Assembly (NCBI GenBank): GCA_031411495.1
Contig: JANOBD010000165.1
Span: 1 to 64,000, forward strand
Source: JANOBD01 sp031411495
Lineage (GTDB): Bacteria; Planctomycetota; Phycisphaerae; Tepidisphaerales; Tepidisphaeraceae
DNA length: 64,000 bases
Direction: 5' to 3'
Under the pieces are notes generated by a model. That model did no database searches. It saw only the letters and a program-made list of their open reading frames with translations, and was not told where the DNA came from. The stretch's first letter is position 1. Each line of letters begins with the position of its first letter. Below, piece after piece: positions 33,871 through 41,680 of this stretch. The position numbers and the translations under genes were made by a program.

Positions 33871-33980
33871 AAAATGACCAAGTGCCAGTGCCCAACAACG
33901 GCCAATGTCCAATCACCAAAAGGCGATCAGGGTTGGACGTTGGTCCTTGGGCATTTCCTGGTCATTGTGATTTGGTCATT
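33871..33980. repeat. inverted repeat, AATGACCAA word family (second copy)
   Basis: The outer arms AAAATGACCAAG (33871) and TTTGGTCATT (ending 33980) pair, and inner words CCAATGTCCAATC and GGTTGGACGTTGG also pair. The order of words matches the perfect element at 19835, but pairing is less complete. It lies between the divergent aroK and VOC-Nudix genes. Confidence 0.82.
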
Positions 33981-34004
33981 CCTGAATCTCAGCCCCTTCC
34001 CTCT

Positions 34005-34844
34005 ATGCCCCGTGTCGCGATGATGCCCGCCATGCTCCAGGCGATCCATCACGTCCAGATCACCGTGCCTTCCGACCGGTTGACGGAAGCCCGCGACTTT
34101 TACGAAAATAAACTCGGCCTGCCGCTCGCGCCGCGGCCCTCAGAAATGGGACGCGACGGCCTCTGGTTCCGCGTGTTCGATCGCGACCTGCACATCGGCA
34201 TCGAAGACGGAGTCGACCGAAGCAGGACGCGCGCCCATGTCGCGTTCAAGGTCGACGATGTCGCCGCCCACGAGAAGCAGCTCCGGGACGTCGGCATCGC
34301 GATACAGCGTCCGGCCAGGATCGACGGGTATGAGCGGATCCAGTTTCGCGATCCGTTCGGCAATCAGATCGAGCTGATCGAATCGCTGAAGAACATCGTC
34401 GAGGTCGATCGCCCGCCGATGCCGAAGGTGCACCTGAGCGTCGCACTGCTCCACCAAAAGAAGTTGCTGCTGGTCCGCGAAGGCAAGCCGAGCATGCTCA
34501 ACAAGTGGAACCTGCCCGGCGGCCACGCCGAGCGCGGCGAGTTTGCTGTGCCGGGCGCGATCCGCGAGCTGCTGGAAGAGACCGGCGTGGACGCGCAGCC
34601 CACCGGCGTGCTCGGCGTGTTCAGCACGGCCTACTCCATCCGCATCGTCATCCTCGCGAGTGCGACCGACCCGAAACCCATCGCTGGCGATGAAATCCTC
34701 GAATCGCGCTTCTGGAACATCGAAGACGCGATGGTTCTAGACGATTCGAACTTCATCAACCCGAAGATGATGCGGGCCATTCTCGATCGTATCGAGCGGC
34801 GCGTGAGCTATCCGCTGGAACTGGTGCAGGAAATCAACGGGTGA
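34005..34844 (+). CDS. fused glyoxalase-like (VOC) and Nudix hydrolase protein
   Basis: Two-domain cytoplasmic protein of 279 aa. Residues about 8-125 form a VOC domain: HHVQITVPSDRLTEARDFYE, then VAFKVDDVAAHEKQL and FRDPFGNQIELIE, with the His and Glu positions expected of a metal site. Residues about 133-270 form a Nudix hydrolase with a perfect Nudix box: Gly, five residues, Glu, seven residues, then RELLEETGV. The upstream in-frame part back to 33864 lies in a repeat. ATGs at 34005, 34020 and 34023 are possible starts. The linkage suggests a sanitising role on a nucleotide or sugar adduct (inference). Its last 11 bases overlap the convergent DinB gene. Confidence 0.85.
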   Translation: MPRVAMMPAMLQAIHHVQITVPSDRLTEARDFYENKLGLPLAPRPSEMGRDGLWFRVFDRDLHIGIEDGVDRSRTRAHVAFKVDDVAAHEKQLRDVGIAIQRPARIDGYERIQFRDPFGNQIELIESLKNIVEVDRPPMPKVHLSVALLHQKKLLLVREGKPSMLNKWNLPGGHAERGEFAVPGAIRELLEETGVDAQPTGVLGVFSTAYSIRIVILASATDPKPIAGDEILESRFWNIEDAMVLDDSNFINPKMMRAILDRIERRVSYPLELVQEING

Positions 34845-35334
34845 GGCGTTTCTCGATGATCTGCAGATGATGCCGCGCATGCCCGATGATCGCTTTGGCG
34901 AGATCGGTCACGCCCCAATCGATGTTGCTCGCGGTTCCGTTTCGCGCCCACGCCCCGCTCGAGAATCGCCCGAACATCGCCACGTGCGACATGCGAAGCA
35001 TCATGTGTTCGTCGACCAGGCTCGGCAGATCCGTGTCCGTCACGTCGACGGCGGCCGCGTAAGCGTTCTCATCAAACCCGGGCAGCGGCGTCGAATCCCG
35101 CCGGGCGAAACGCATCGCGCGGTAGCCGAACACGCGCTCGGCATCGATGATGTGCTGCATCACCTGCTTGATCGTCCAGGCGTAAGGCGGATCGACGCGG
35201 TTGGAGCGGTCGCGATCGACCTCGCCGAGCAATCGCTGAAAGACCTCGATCTGGTCGCGCATCGCGGCGACCAGATCCGTCTCAGTGACCAGGACCGTAT
35301 ACTTTTCAAAAAAGCGGACCGGCTTGTCGGACAC
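34834..35334 (-). CDS. DinB family protein
   Basis: Four-helix-bundle DinB/YfiT-type protein of 166 aa. The metal-ligand His positions are in MQHIIDAERVFGYRAMRF near residue 60 and IIGHARHHLQIIEKR near the C-terminus, with a third candidate in VDEHMMLRMSHVAMF. Family members include thiol-dependent S-transferases and stress proteins of unknown substrate. The start is GTG at 35334, because AAGGAG sits 5 bases upstream, directly after the stop of the FAH-family gene 14 bases away, so the two are cotranscribed and probably coupled. A nearby ATG is in another frame. Confidence 0.87.
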   Translation of the reverse strand: MSDKPVRFFEKYTVLVTETDLVAAMRDQIEVFQRLLGEVDRDRSNRVDPPYAWTIKQVMQHIIDAERVFGYRAMRFARRDSTPLPGFDENAYAAAVDVTDTDLPSLVDEHMMLRMSHVAMFGRFSSGAWARNGTASNIDWGVTDLAKAIIGHARHHLQIIEKRLTR

Positions 35335-35347
35335 ATCGTCTCCTTGT

Positions 35348-36145
35348 TCATTCGCCTGCGACCGGATTGGTCAGCGTCCCCAGCTTCTCGATCGTGATCG
35401 AGACCGAATCCCCCGCCTTCAGGAATCGCTGCGGCTTGCGCGCCACGCCGACGCCCTGCGGCGTGCCGGTGAAGATGATCGCGCCGGCGCGGATCGTCAT
35501 CGTGCTGCTAAGACTGCTGATGATCGTCGCCACGTCGAAAATCATGTCGGCCGTGCTCGACTCCTGAAGCGTTTCGCCGTTGATGACCGTCTTGAGCGAG
35601 AGACCGTTGGGGTTGGGCACTTCATCTCTGGTGGTGATCCACGGGCCGATCGGCGCGAAGGTGTCGAAGCTCTTGCCTCGAGCGAACTGCCCGCCGTTGA
35701 GGTGTTTTTCCTTCTGCCAGTCGCGGGCGCCCACGTCATTTCCGATCGTGTAGCCGAGCACGTGATCCAGAGCCTTGTCTTTCGAAACGTTCTTGCACGT
35801 CTTGCCCATTACGATGACCAGTTCGCCCTCATAATCCACCTGGGGGCTGAGCTTCGGCAGCACGATCGGCTTGCCCGGGTCGTGCAGCGCGTTGCTCGAC
35901 TTGATGAACAACATCGGGTTGGCAGGCACCTCGCTGTTGGTTTCCCTGGCGTGGGCATGATAGTTCAGGCCGATGCAGAGGATATCGGCCGGGATGATCG
36001 GCGCGAGGAGATGATCGACGCGGACGGATTCGTTGGTCACCTGGAAAGCGCCGCTCAGATCGCCCTTGATGATCCGGGCATTCTTGTCGTCGATGAGTGA
36101 GCCGGTGAAAACGCTGTTGTTGGAGAGAAATCGTGCGATGCGCAT
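35348..36145 (-). CDS. fumarylacetoacetate hydrolase family protein
   Basis: Member of the FAH superfamily, 265 aa, cytoplasmic and metal-dependent. Key elements are ADILCIGLNYHAHARE with the catalytic-type His, then KLSPQVDYEGELVIVMGKTC giving the acidic metal ligands (E and E). Further on are GYTIGNDVGARDWQ, FDTFAPIGPW and TIRAGAIIFTGTPQGVG. The family covers acylpyruvases, oxaloacetate decarboxylases and hydratases, and the substrate cannot be chosen from sequence. The ATG at 36145 (MRIARFLSNN) is preferred to the in-frame ATG at 36181. It heads a two-gene transcript with DinB. Confidence 0.9.
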   Translation of the reverse strand: MRIARFLSNNSVFTGSLIDDKNARIIKGDLSGAFQVTNESVRVDHLLAPIIPADILCIGLNYHAHARETNSEVPANPMLFIKSSNALHDPGKPIVLPKLSPQVDYEGELVIVMGKTCKNVSKDKALDHVLGYTIGNDVGARDWQKEKHLNGGQFARGKSFDTFAPIGPWITTRDEVPNPNGLSLKTVINGETLQESSTADMIFDVATIISSLSSTMTIRAGAIIFTGTPQGVGVARKPQRFLKAGDSVSITIEKLGTLTNPVAGE

Positions 36146-36236
36146 GCCGCGAAGTATCGTTCGACATTCGGAGATCGGCAACTGGAAGCCGAGCGGTTGC
36201 CCGAACGGGTCGTCTGGAATAGAGTTCTCGGCGTCC

Positions 36237-36310
36237 GGGCGATTAGCTCAGTTGGCTAGAGCGCCTCGCTTACACCGAGGATGTCGGGGGTTCAAGTCCC
36301 TCATCGCCCA
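36237..36310 (+). tRNA. tRNA-Val (anticodon UAC)
   Basis: Full cloverleaf of 74 bases. The acceptor is GGGCGAT with ATCGCCC and discriminator A. The D arm is GCTC/GAGC, and the anticodon stem is CCTCG/CGAGG with loop CTTACAC, giving anticodon TAC at 36271-36273. The T arm is GGGGG/CCCTC with TTCAAGT. CCA is not encoded. It stands alone between a protein-coding operon and the GH172 genes. Confidence 0.96.
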
Positions 36311-36585
36311 TTCGATTCCAGGCTGACCGACGGCGCCATGAGTTGCTATGAGTTGCAGGTTCGCGACCGTTTTGATGCCTGGCACTGCGTGCGAAGTCGC
36401 ACGTTGCCGTTCAGCCCGTCCTGCATCCCTTCCTTTGGTCCGCTGACTTGTGGCGTTACCCGTCTCGGTTCTGTTCAGGTTCTCTGGCAGGAATTCAAAC
36501 ACGAAGTAAGCAAGCTCGCCGCCGACGCTGAACGCTTATCGATCGCGTTCTCAATTACCAACGCCGAGCAGGCTGGCCGTGCGTT
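36311..36585. other. gap after the tRNA, no gene seen
   Basis: Reading frames are open here but lack coding character and start sites. The sequence lies between a tRNA and the 3' end of a - strand gene. No repeat or phage-type attachment site was recognised. Confidence 0.4.
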
Positions 36586-38577
36586 TCATTTAGCATCGCC
36601 CGTCGCAAGCAGGAGATAGTCGAGGCCGAAGAGGTACTGCTTCGAGCCTGCGTCGTTCGTGCCGGTGATGGTCGCAGAAATGGTGTTCTGACCCTTTGCG
36701 AGGTCAAACACGCCAAGGGAAACCTCGGGGGAGAGAACCACACCATCGTGGTAAAGGTCGATGGGCTGGGCGACCGGTTTGTCATTGATCTGCAGCTTGA
36801 ACATGCCGTAATCTGCCGCTTTGAGAAATCTTGCGCGAACGGTATAGCGACCACTCCGCTCCACGTTGAATCCCAGCGTGAGCGTGTCGCCGGGCTTTCC
36901 GTCGCGCCACCAGAGGTGTGCGTCGCCACTGGTGTCGGCCCATGGCTGCGGCTCGACGATTCCGGTCGTCTTTAACACCTTCATCGTTTCGCCTTCGATC
37001 GCGCCGACAACGACGAATGGCTTATAAGCCGGCATCGGATGCACGACGACATCCTTCGCTTCGAGCGGTTGGAAGACGTCGGTTGCGCCCGAATCGGCGT
37101 ACCAGTAGGTCGTCGCGGCGAAGTTGATCTTTGTTTGCTTCCAGTGCCAGATTTCCATGTCGAACTTGAACGATTTTGTGAACGGCACATCATCGAGAAG
37201 GTGAAATCGGTTCACGCTCGTGCGGCCGTAATTGTCCGGTCCGTCGCAGCGCGACTGGGTGTGATAGGCGTGCGTAAACGTCCCCGGCCAGCACCATGCA
37301 TAGCCGTAGTAATCCTCGGTTCCGGTGCCGAACCAGCTCGGGAACGTTTCGCCATCGATATAGAACTTCTCATCTCCCTCGCCCCACCAGGCCTTGCTCG
37401 GGTTGTCGATTGCAAATGATGCGCCGATGAATCGGCCGCGACCGTTGACCGTGAGATAGTTCCAGTCGAATGCGGGCTGACTGGTGCGATCGCTCTCGGC
37501 GCGGAAGCCGGCATGGAAGTAGAGGCTTCGGTCGGCCCACGGCCGCGCGATGCTGCCGACGGAGCCGGACAACCGGATCGGAAGCGTGCCGAGGTTCTGA
37601 ACTTCGAGAGTCGCCGACTCGCGGAACGGCATCACCCAGTTGGAGCGAAGCTGACGCGAACGCGTCATGCCCAGCGGAAGCGATTCGAACGGATTGACTC
37701 CCGGCGCGCTGCCGAAAAAATCGCCCAGCGGCACTTCCACCGTCTGCTGATCGTCGAAGCGAATCTTCAGCAGGGCCGAGCGCAGCGAGCCGTCTGGCAT
37801 GTCTTCTGGGAGTTGGACCACAAGATTCGTCAGGGCGCGTGCGCCGTCGATGCGCGCGAGTTGCGTTGATTGCGCTGGCGCGATGTTAACATCGAACTTG
37901 ATCAATTGATCGGCCGGAGACGTCGCCGTTTGCGGCGCGGCGAGGCTTTTCGCTTGAGTTGCAATGGCGGCCGCGTACTTGTCGGTATCGCCGCGCTCAT
38001 AGCTCACGACATCAGTGCCGCTCGCATAAGTGCGGTAGTCGATACTGTAGTAAAAGCCTTTTGCATCGGTCGTCACTTCACACGATTTGGCATAAGGAAT
38101 CGGCAGGTAGAGGTTGTACCCCTTGCTGTAAACGCCGGCGAGCGGCTCGGGCAGATGTGCCTGCTTTCCAGAGAGCAGCGATGCCATGTCCGCCTCGAGC
38201 GCGGGCGTTTCGCTTCCGTCGATATAGATGCGCAGCACGCCGGCAGGGTTGGCCGACCAGATTCGCACGATCGCTCCAGGGCCGCCTGCACGGAGCATCA
38301 CGCGCTCCGTGCGACCCTGATGCTGAACCGTGCCGTGCCAGTTATCCGCGTCATTGTTGGCGAACCACGCATCATGGTCATCCGGCGATTTCGATCGCTG
38401 GTCGTAGGAGGACGACTGCCTCGTCACGTACGCGGGTGACGGTGTCTCTGCTAACCGCGCGAGATCGCTCATCTCGCCGAGCAGCTTTTCCATCGTGAGG
38501 GGTTCTGCATGTGTTCCGCTCGCGCAGAGAAAACACGCGAGAACGAAAGCCGTCGTAGATCGGATCGGATTGAACAT
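36586..38577 (-). CDS. secreted DUF2961 / GH172 family protein with C-terminal beta-sandwich
   Basis: Exported protein of 663 aa. The signal peptide is at residues 1-24 (FVLACFLCASGTHA). The GH172 (DUF2961) double jelly-roll spans about 40-490: GGPGAIVRIWSANPAGVLRI, the strand GDFFGSAPGVNPFESLPLGM, and the active-site signature TFPSWFGTGTEDYYGYAW with its Glu-Asp. A C-terminal domain (about 515-660) with LTLGFNVERSGRYTVRARFL resembles a carbohydrate-binding beta-sandwich. Characterised GH172 enzymes act on alpha-D-fructofuranosides or D-arabinofuranosides, but the substrate here is unknown. It lies 17 bases downstream of a second GH172 gene, so the two form a pair. The ATG at 38577 starts the signal peptide. 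Confidence 0.9.
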   Translation of the reverse strand: MFNPIRSTTAFVLACFLCASGTHAEPLTMEKLLGEMSDLARLAETPSPAYVTRQSSSYDQRSKSPDDHDAWFANNDADNWHGTVQHQGRTERVMLRAGGPGAIVRIWSANPAGVLRIYIDGSETPALEADMASLLSGKQAHLPEPLAGVYSKGYNLYLPIPYAKSCEVTTDAKGFYYSIDYRTYASGTDVVSYERGDTDKYAAAIATQAKSLAAPQTATSPADQLIKFDVNIAPAQSTQLARIDGARALTNLVVQLPEDMPDGSLRSALLKIRFDDQQTVEVPLGDFFGSAPGVNPFESLPLGMTRSRQLRSNWVMPFRESATLEVQNLGTLPIRLSGSVGSIARPWADRSLYFHAGFRAESDRTSQPAFDWNYLTVNGRGRFIGASFAIDNPSKAWWGEGDEKFYIDGETFPSWFGTGTEDYYGYAWCWPGTFTHAYHTQSRCDGPDNYGRTSVNRFHLLDDVPFTKSFKFDMEIWHWKQTKINFAATTYWYADSGATDVFQPLEAKDVVVHPMPAYKPFVVVGAIEGETMKVLKTTGIVEPQPWADTSGDAHLWWRDGKPGDTLTLGFNVERSGRYTVRARFLKAADYGMFKLQINDKPVAQPIDLYHDGVVLSPEVSLGVFDLAKGQNTISATITGTNDAGSKQYLFGLDYLLLATGDAK

Positions 38578-38594
38578 CAGCTATTCCCGTGGCA

Positions 38595-39698
38595 TCAAAT
38601 GACTTCGCAGTAATCAGCGCCCGGCAGTTGTGGAAACGGCGCGGTCGGCAGACGTTGGTACCAGTAGGCGACAGAGGCCATGTCATCCTGCAGCGGCAGA
38701 TATCGGCCGCCGCTGCGCCAGCCGAGCGCCTGGATCGTCACGCGGATGTCGTGTTCGAAGCGCACCGGGTCTGGAATGTGCCAGCGATAGAGGCTGAAGC
38801 GCTGCTGTGATTTGTAAACGCCGTCGGGCCGAATCACCTGCGGCATGCCGGCGTAAGGCGTGCAGAACTCGGCATACTGCTTGGTTGAGCGATCTTCGAA
38901 GTTGTAGCTGCCGCAGAAGTAGTCTTCCGTTCCCGTGCCGGCGATGGTGGGAAACTCGGTATCACCGTCGAGGTACGCCTTCCACTCGCCCTCGCCCCAC
39001 CAGCCGGCGTTGTTCACGCCCCACGCCATGTAGGTGCCGACGTAGTGCCCTTTTCCCTCTACGCCGTCGAGGATCGTGTAGACATCCTTGTAGGGCAGCG
39101 GGTTCACGCGGCGGAACTGCGCGTGGAAGTAAGCCGCGTCGTCCGACACGTCGTTCAACGCATAGTCGATCGAGTAATAGAGGGTGAATCGATCGGCGTG
39201 TCGGTTTTCGACGGTCATCCGGCAGCGCTTCCGGAATGGCATCGGCCAATAGCAGTTGAACGCGCTGCTGGGATTCACCGTGACGGCGGCGGACGTGAGC
39301 TGTTTGAAATCGTCGCGATTCGCCCAACCAGCGGCGAAGAAATCGCCGAGCGGGCACTCCACCGAAGGCTGCTCCTGATCGTCCCAGTAAATGCGTAAAA
39401 TCGCCGAGCGCCACGGGATGCCGGACGGCGTCATCCAGATGTGCTGGATCGCGCCGGGCCCGTCGATGTTCGCCAGTTCGAACGTCTTACCCGAATCGAT
39501 GTGAACGTAAGGCGAGATCTTCCAGCCGACGCCGAGATCGCGCGCCTGCGCGGCGGCGGGGCCGTCGCTCGACATCGCCGCCTTCCCCTTCGCGCCGGAG
39601 AAGTTTTCGGGACTGATCGACCGCGACTTCGCGTTGCTGAGTCGATGAATCGAACTGAGATCGACCGCAAGCCCGTCAAATGGCGTTCCGTGATTCAC
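38595..39698 (-). CDS. DUF2961 / GH172 family protein, cytoplasmic form
   Basis: Protein of 367 aa that consists of one GH172 unit without signal peptide or extra domain. Landmarks are NIDGPGAIQHIWMTPSGIPW, VECPLGDFFAAGW, YWPMPFRKRCRMTVEN, YYSIDYAL and the signature PTIAGTGTEDYFCGSYNF. GH172 units form trimers or hexamers in characterised members. The start is GTG at 39698 with AAGGAG 4 bases upstream; no ATG is near. It precedes the secreted GH172 gene by 17 bases, so exported and internal forms are probably made from one transcript. This suggests stepwise breakdown of the same furanoside-containing glycan (inference). Confidence 0.9.
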   Translation of the reverse strand: MNHGTPFDGLAVDLSSIHRLSNAKSRSISPENFSGAKGKAAMSSDGPAAAQARDLGVGWKISPYVHIDSGKTFELANIDGPGAIQHIWMTPSGIPWRSAILRIYWDDQEQPSVECPLGDFFAAGWANRDDFKQLTSAAVTVNPSSAFNCYWPMPFRKRCRMTVENRHADRFTLYYSIDYALNDVSDDAAYFHAQFRRVNPLPYKDVYTILDGVEGKGHYVGTYMAWGVNNAGWWGEGEWKAYLDGDTEFPTIAGTGTEDYFCGSYNFEDRSTKQYAEFCTPYAGMPQVIRPDGVYKSQQRFSLYRWHIPDPVRFEHDIRVTIQALGWRSGGRYLPLQDDMASVAYWYQRLPTAPFPQLPGADYCEVI

Positions 39699-39930
39699 AG
39701 GTCTCCTTGGTCACCGCACAGCATAAGCGCGAGACCGCCGCGAGGAACCATCGATCGCGCAATTCGGGTGTCACTCTGCGACCCAGAACGTGATGTGCGG
39801 TGCCCACCGATTGCATCGGATTGCGCGTTGGCTAACGTAGCGGGGCTGTTGCCGTTGCCGTTTGCGATCAGATGCCTGTCGCCGACCTTTTTCCGTTCAG
39901 GCATCCAAATCGTCGCACCATTCGCGGAGG

Positions 39931-41658
39931 ATGCCTGTGGACTTTCGATTCGCCGCGATCCTTTCGACGATCCTTTCCTTGATATCTGCCACCTCACCTT
40001 CGGTTCACGCCGAAGAGCAACTGTCGACTCCTGACTTCGGCCCGAACGTGCTCGTCTTCGATCCGTCGATGCCCGACGTTCAGTCCCGGCTCGACGCGAT
40101 CTTTGCGAAGCAGGAGTCCGCGCAGTTCGGCGGCGATCGCTACGCCCTGTTGTTCAAGGCGGGTGAATACAACCTCGACGTTCAAGTCGGCTTCTACACC
40201 CATGTCGCCGGCCTGGGAAAGGTGCCGGACGACGTTCACATCACCGGGGCCGTCCGTGCCAAGGCGCAATGGATGAAGAACAACAACGCCACGTGCAACT
40301 TCTGGCGCTGCGTCGAGAACCTCGCGGTCACGCCCACGCAGGACAATCACGTCAACATCTGGGCGACCTCGCAAGGCGTTTCGCTCCGCCGAGTGCACGT
40401 GAAGGGAAACATGAACCTGTGGGACGGCGGCTGGTCGAGCGGCGGCTTTCTTGCCGACTCGGTTATCGACGGCACGCTCAATTCCGGATCGCAGCAGCAG
40501 TACCTCTCCCGCAACAGCGGGTTCGGCAGGTGGGAAGGCGGAAGCTGGAACATGGTGTTTGTCGGATGCGAAAACGCGCCGCAGGGCGATTGGCCCGAGC
40601 GGCCGTACACGCGCATCAATCAGACGCCTGTCGTTCGCGAGAAGCCGTTCCTGTTCATCGATGAAGCCCGCGGCTTTTCCGTCATGGTTCCGCGCTTGTC
40701 CAGCGACCGCGTCGGCCCATCGTGGATCGACGGCAAGTCCGACGGCTCGCCCATTTCCATCAGCGCGTTTTACATCGCCCGGGCGGACAAAGACGACGCC
40801 GCGTCGATCAACGCCGCACTCGCCAGCGGGAAGCACCTGCTTCTGACGCCGGGCATCTATCGACTCAAGGAGCCAATTCGCGTCACCCGCGCGGACACGA
40901 TCGTGTTCGGCCTCGGATATCCAACGCTCATCGCAGACGCCGGACAACCCGCCATGACAGTCGCCGATGTCGACGGCGTGAAAATCGCCAGCATCCTCTT
41001 TGAAGCCGGCGAGAGGGAATCACGCAATCTCCTTGAGGTCGGCGCTGCCGGTTCCGAAACCGCTCATGCCACGAACCCGATTTGTCTCTACGACATCTTC
41101 TGCCGCGCCGGCGGGGCGAATCCGGGCCGCGCGAGCTGCTTCGTCACCATTCACAGCAACCACGTCATCGGCGACAACCTATGGCTTTGGCGCGCTGATC
41201 ACGGCGCAGGCGCCAAGTGGGATCAAAACCTCAATAAAAACGGTCTTGTCGTTAACGGCGATGACGTCACCCTGTACGGTCTGTTCGTCGAGCACACGCA
41301 GGAGTACCAGACGATCTGGAACGGCGAACGCGGACGCGTCTACTTCTACCAGTCCGAAATGCCCTATGACCCGCCGAGCACAGAAGCGTGGTCACACGGC
41401 AACCGCGTCGGCTACGCATCGTACATGGTGGCGGATCATGTAAAGACGCACGAAGCGCACGGCGTCGGCGTCTACTGCGTCTTCTACCACGCACCGATCG
41501 TCGCCGAGACGGCGATCGAGGCGCCGACAACGCCCGGCATCCGATTTCATCACCTGATCACAATCCGCCTCAGCGGCGTGCCCGACAGCGGGATCCGGCA
41601 CGTTTTGAACGGCGAAGGCGAATCGGTGATCAGCAAACAGAAGGCTCAACTCAAATGA
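39931..41658 (+). CDS. secreted parallel beta-helix protein (pectate-lyase-like fold)
   Basis: Exported protein of about 575 aa. Signal peptide residues 1-28 end in SPSVHA. The conserved opening FGPNVLVFDPSMPDVQSRLD continues with FGGDRYALLFKAGEYNLDVQ and GFYTHVAGLGKVPDDVHITG. The last part is typical of a right-handed beta-helix that begins with a capping domain. Later turns include TPGIYRLKEPIRVTRADTIV and NGDDVTLYGLFVEHTQEYQT. Databases have carried relatives under unreliable names, so I give the fold only. GGAGG abuts the ATG at 39931, whereas a GTG at 39937 has ideal spacing; both leave the signal peptide intact. It is divergent from the GH172 pair and may act on the same polysaccharide. 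Confidence 0.8.
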   Translation: MPVDFRFAAILSTILSLISATSPSVHAEEQLSTPDFGPNVLVFDPSMPDVQSRLDAIFAKQESAQFGGDRYALLFKAGEYNLDVQVGFYTHVAGLGKVPDDVHITGAVRAKAQWMKNNNATCNFWRCVENLAVTPTQDNHVNIWATSQGVSLRRVHVKGNMNLWDGGWSSGGFLADSVIDGTLNSGSQQQYLSRNSGFGRWEGGSWNMVFVGCENAPQGDWPERPYTRINQTPVVREKPFLFIDEARGFSVMVPRLSSDRVGPSWIDGKSDGSPISISAFYIARADKDDAASINAALASGKHLLLTPGIYRLKEPIRVTRADTIVFGLGYPTLIADAGQPAMTVADVDGVKIASILFEAGERESRNLLEVGAAGSETAHATNPICLYDIFCRAGGANPGRASCFVTIHSNHVIGDNLWLWRADHGAGAKWDQNLNKNGLVVNGDDVTLYGLFVEHTQEYQTIWNGERGRVYFYQSEMPYDPPSTEAWSHGNRVGYASYMVADHVKTHEAHGVGVYCVFYHAPIVAETAIEAPTTPGIRFHHLITIRLSGVPDSGIRHVLNGEGESVISKQKAQLK

Positions 41659-41680
41659 GCGATCGATCATCTTTCCGCGT

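Noticed and set aside
19282..33980. CRISPR array as an explanation of the repeats
   Set aside because: Copies are scattered, inverted and imperfect, with no regular spacers and no cas genes.
36237..36585. Integration site of a mobile element at the tRNA-Val
   Set aside because: No integrase gene and no repeat of the tRNA 3' end was found downstream in the window.
39931..41658. Adenylyl cyclase as the product name for the beta-helix protein
   Set aside because: Relatives carry such names in databases (recalled), but no cyclase motif is visible; the signal peptide and beta-helix repeats fit an exported carbohydrate-associated protein.
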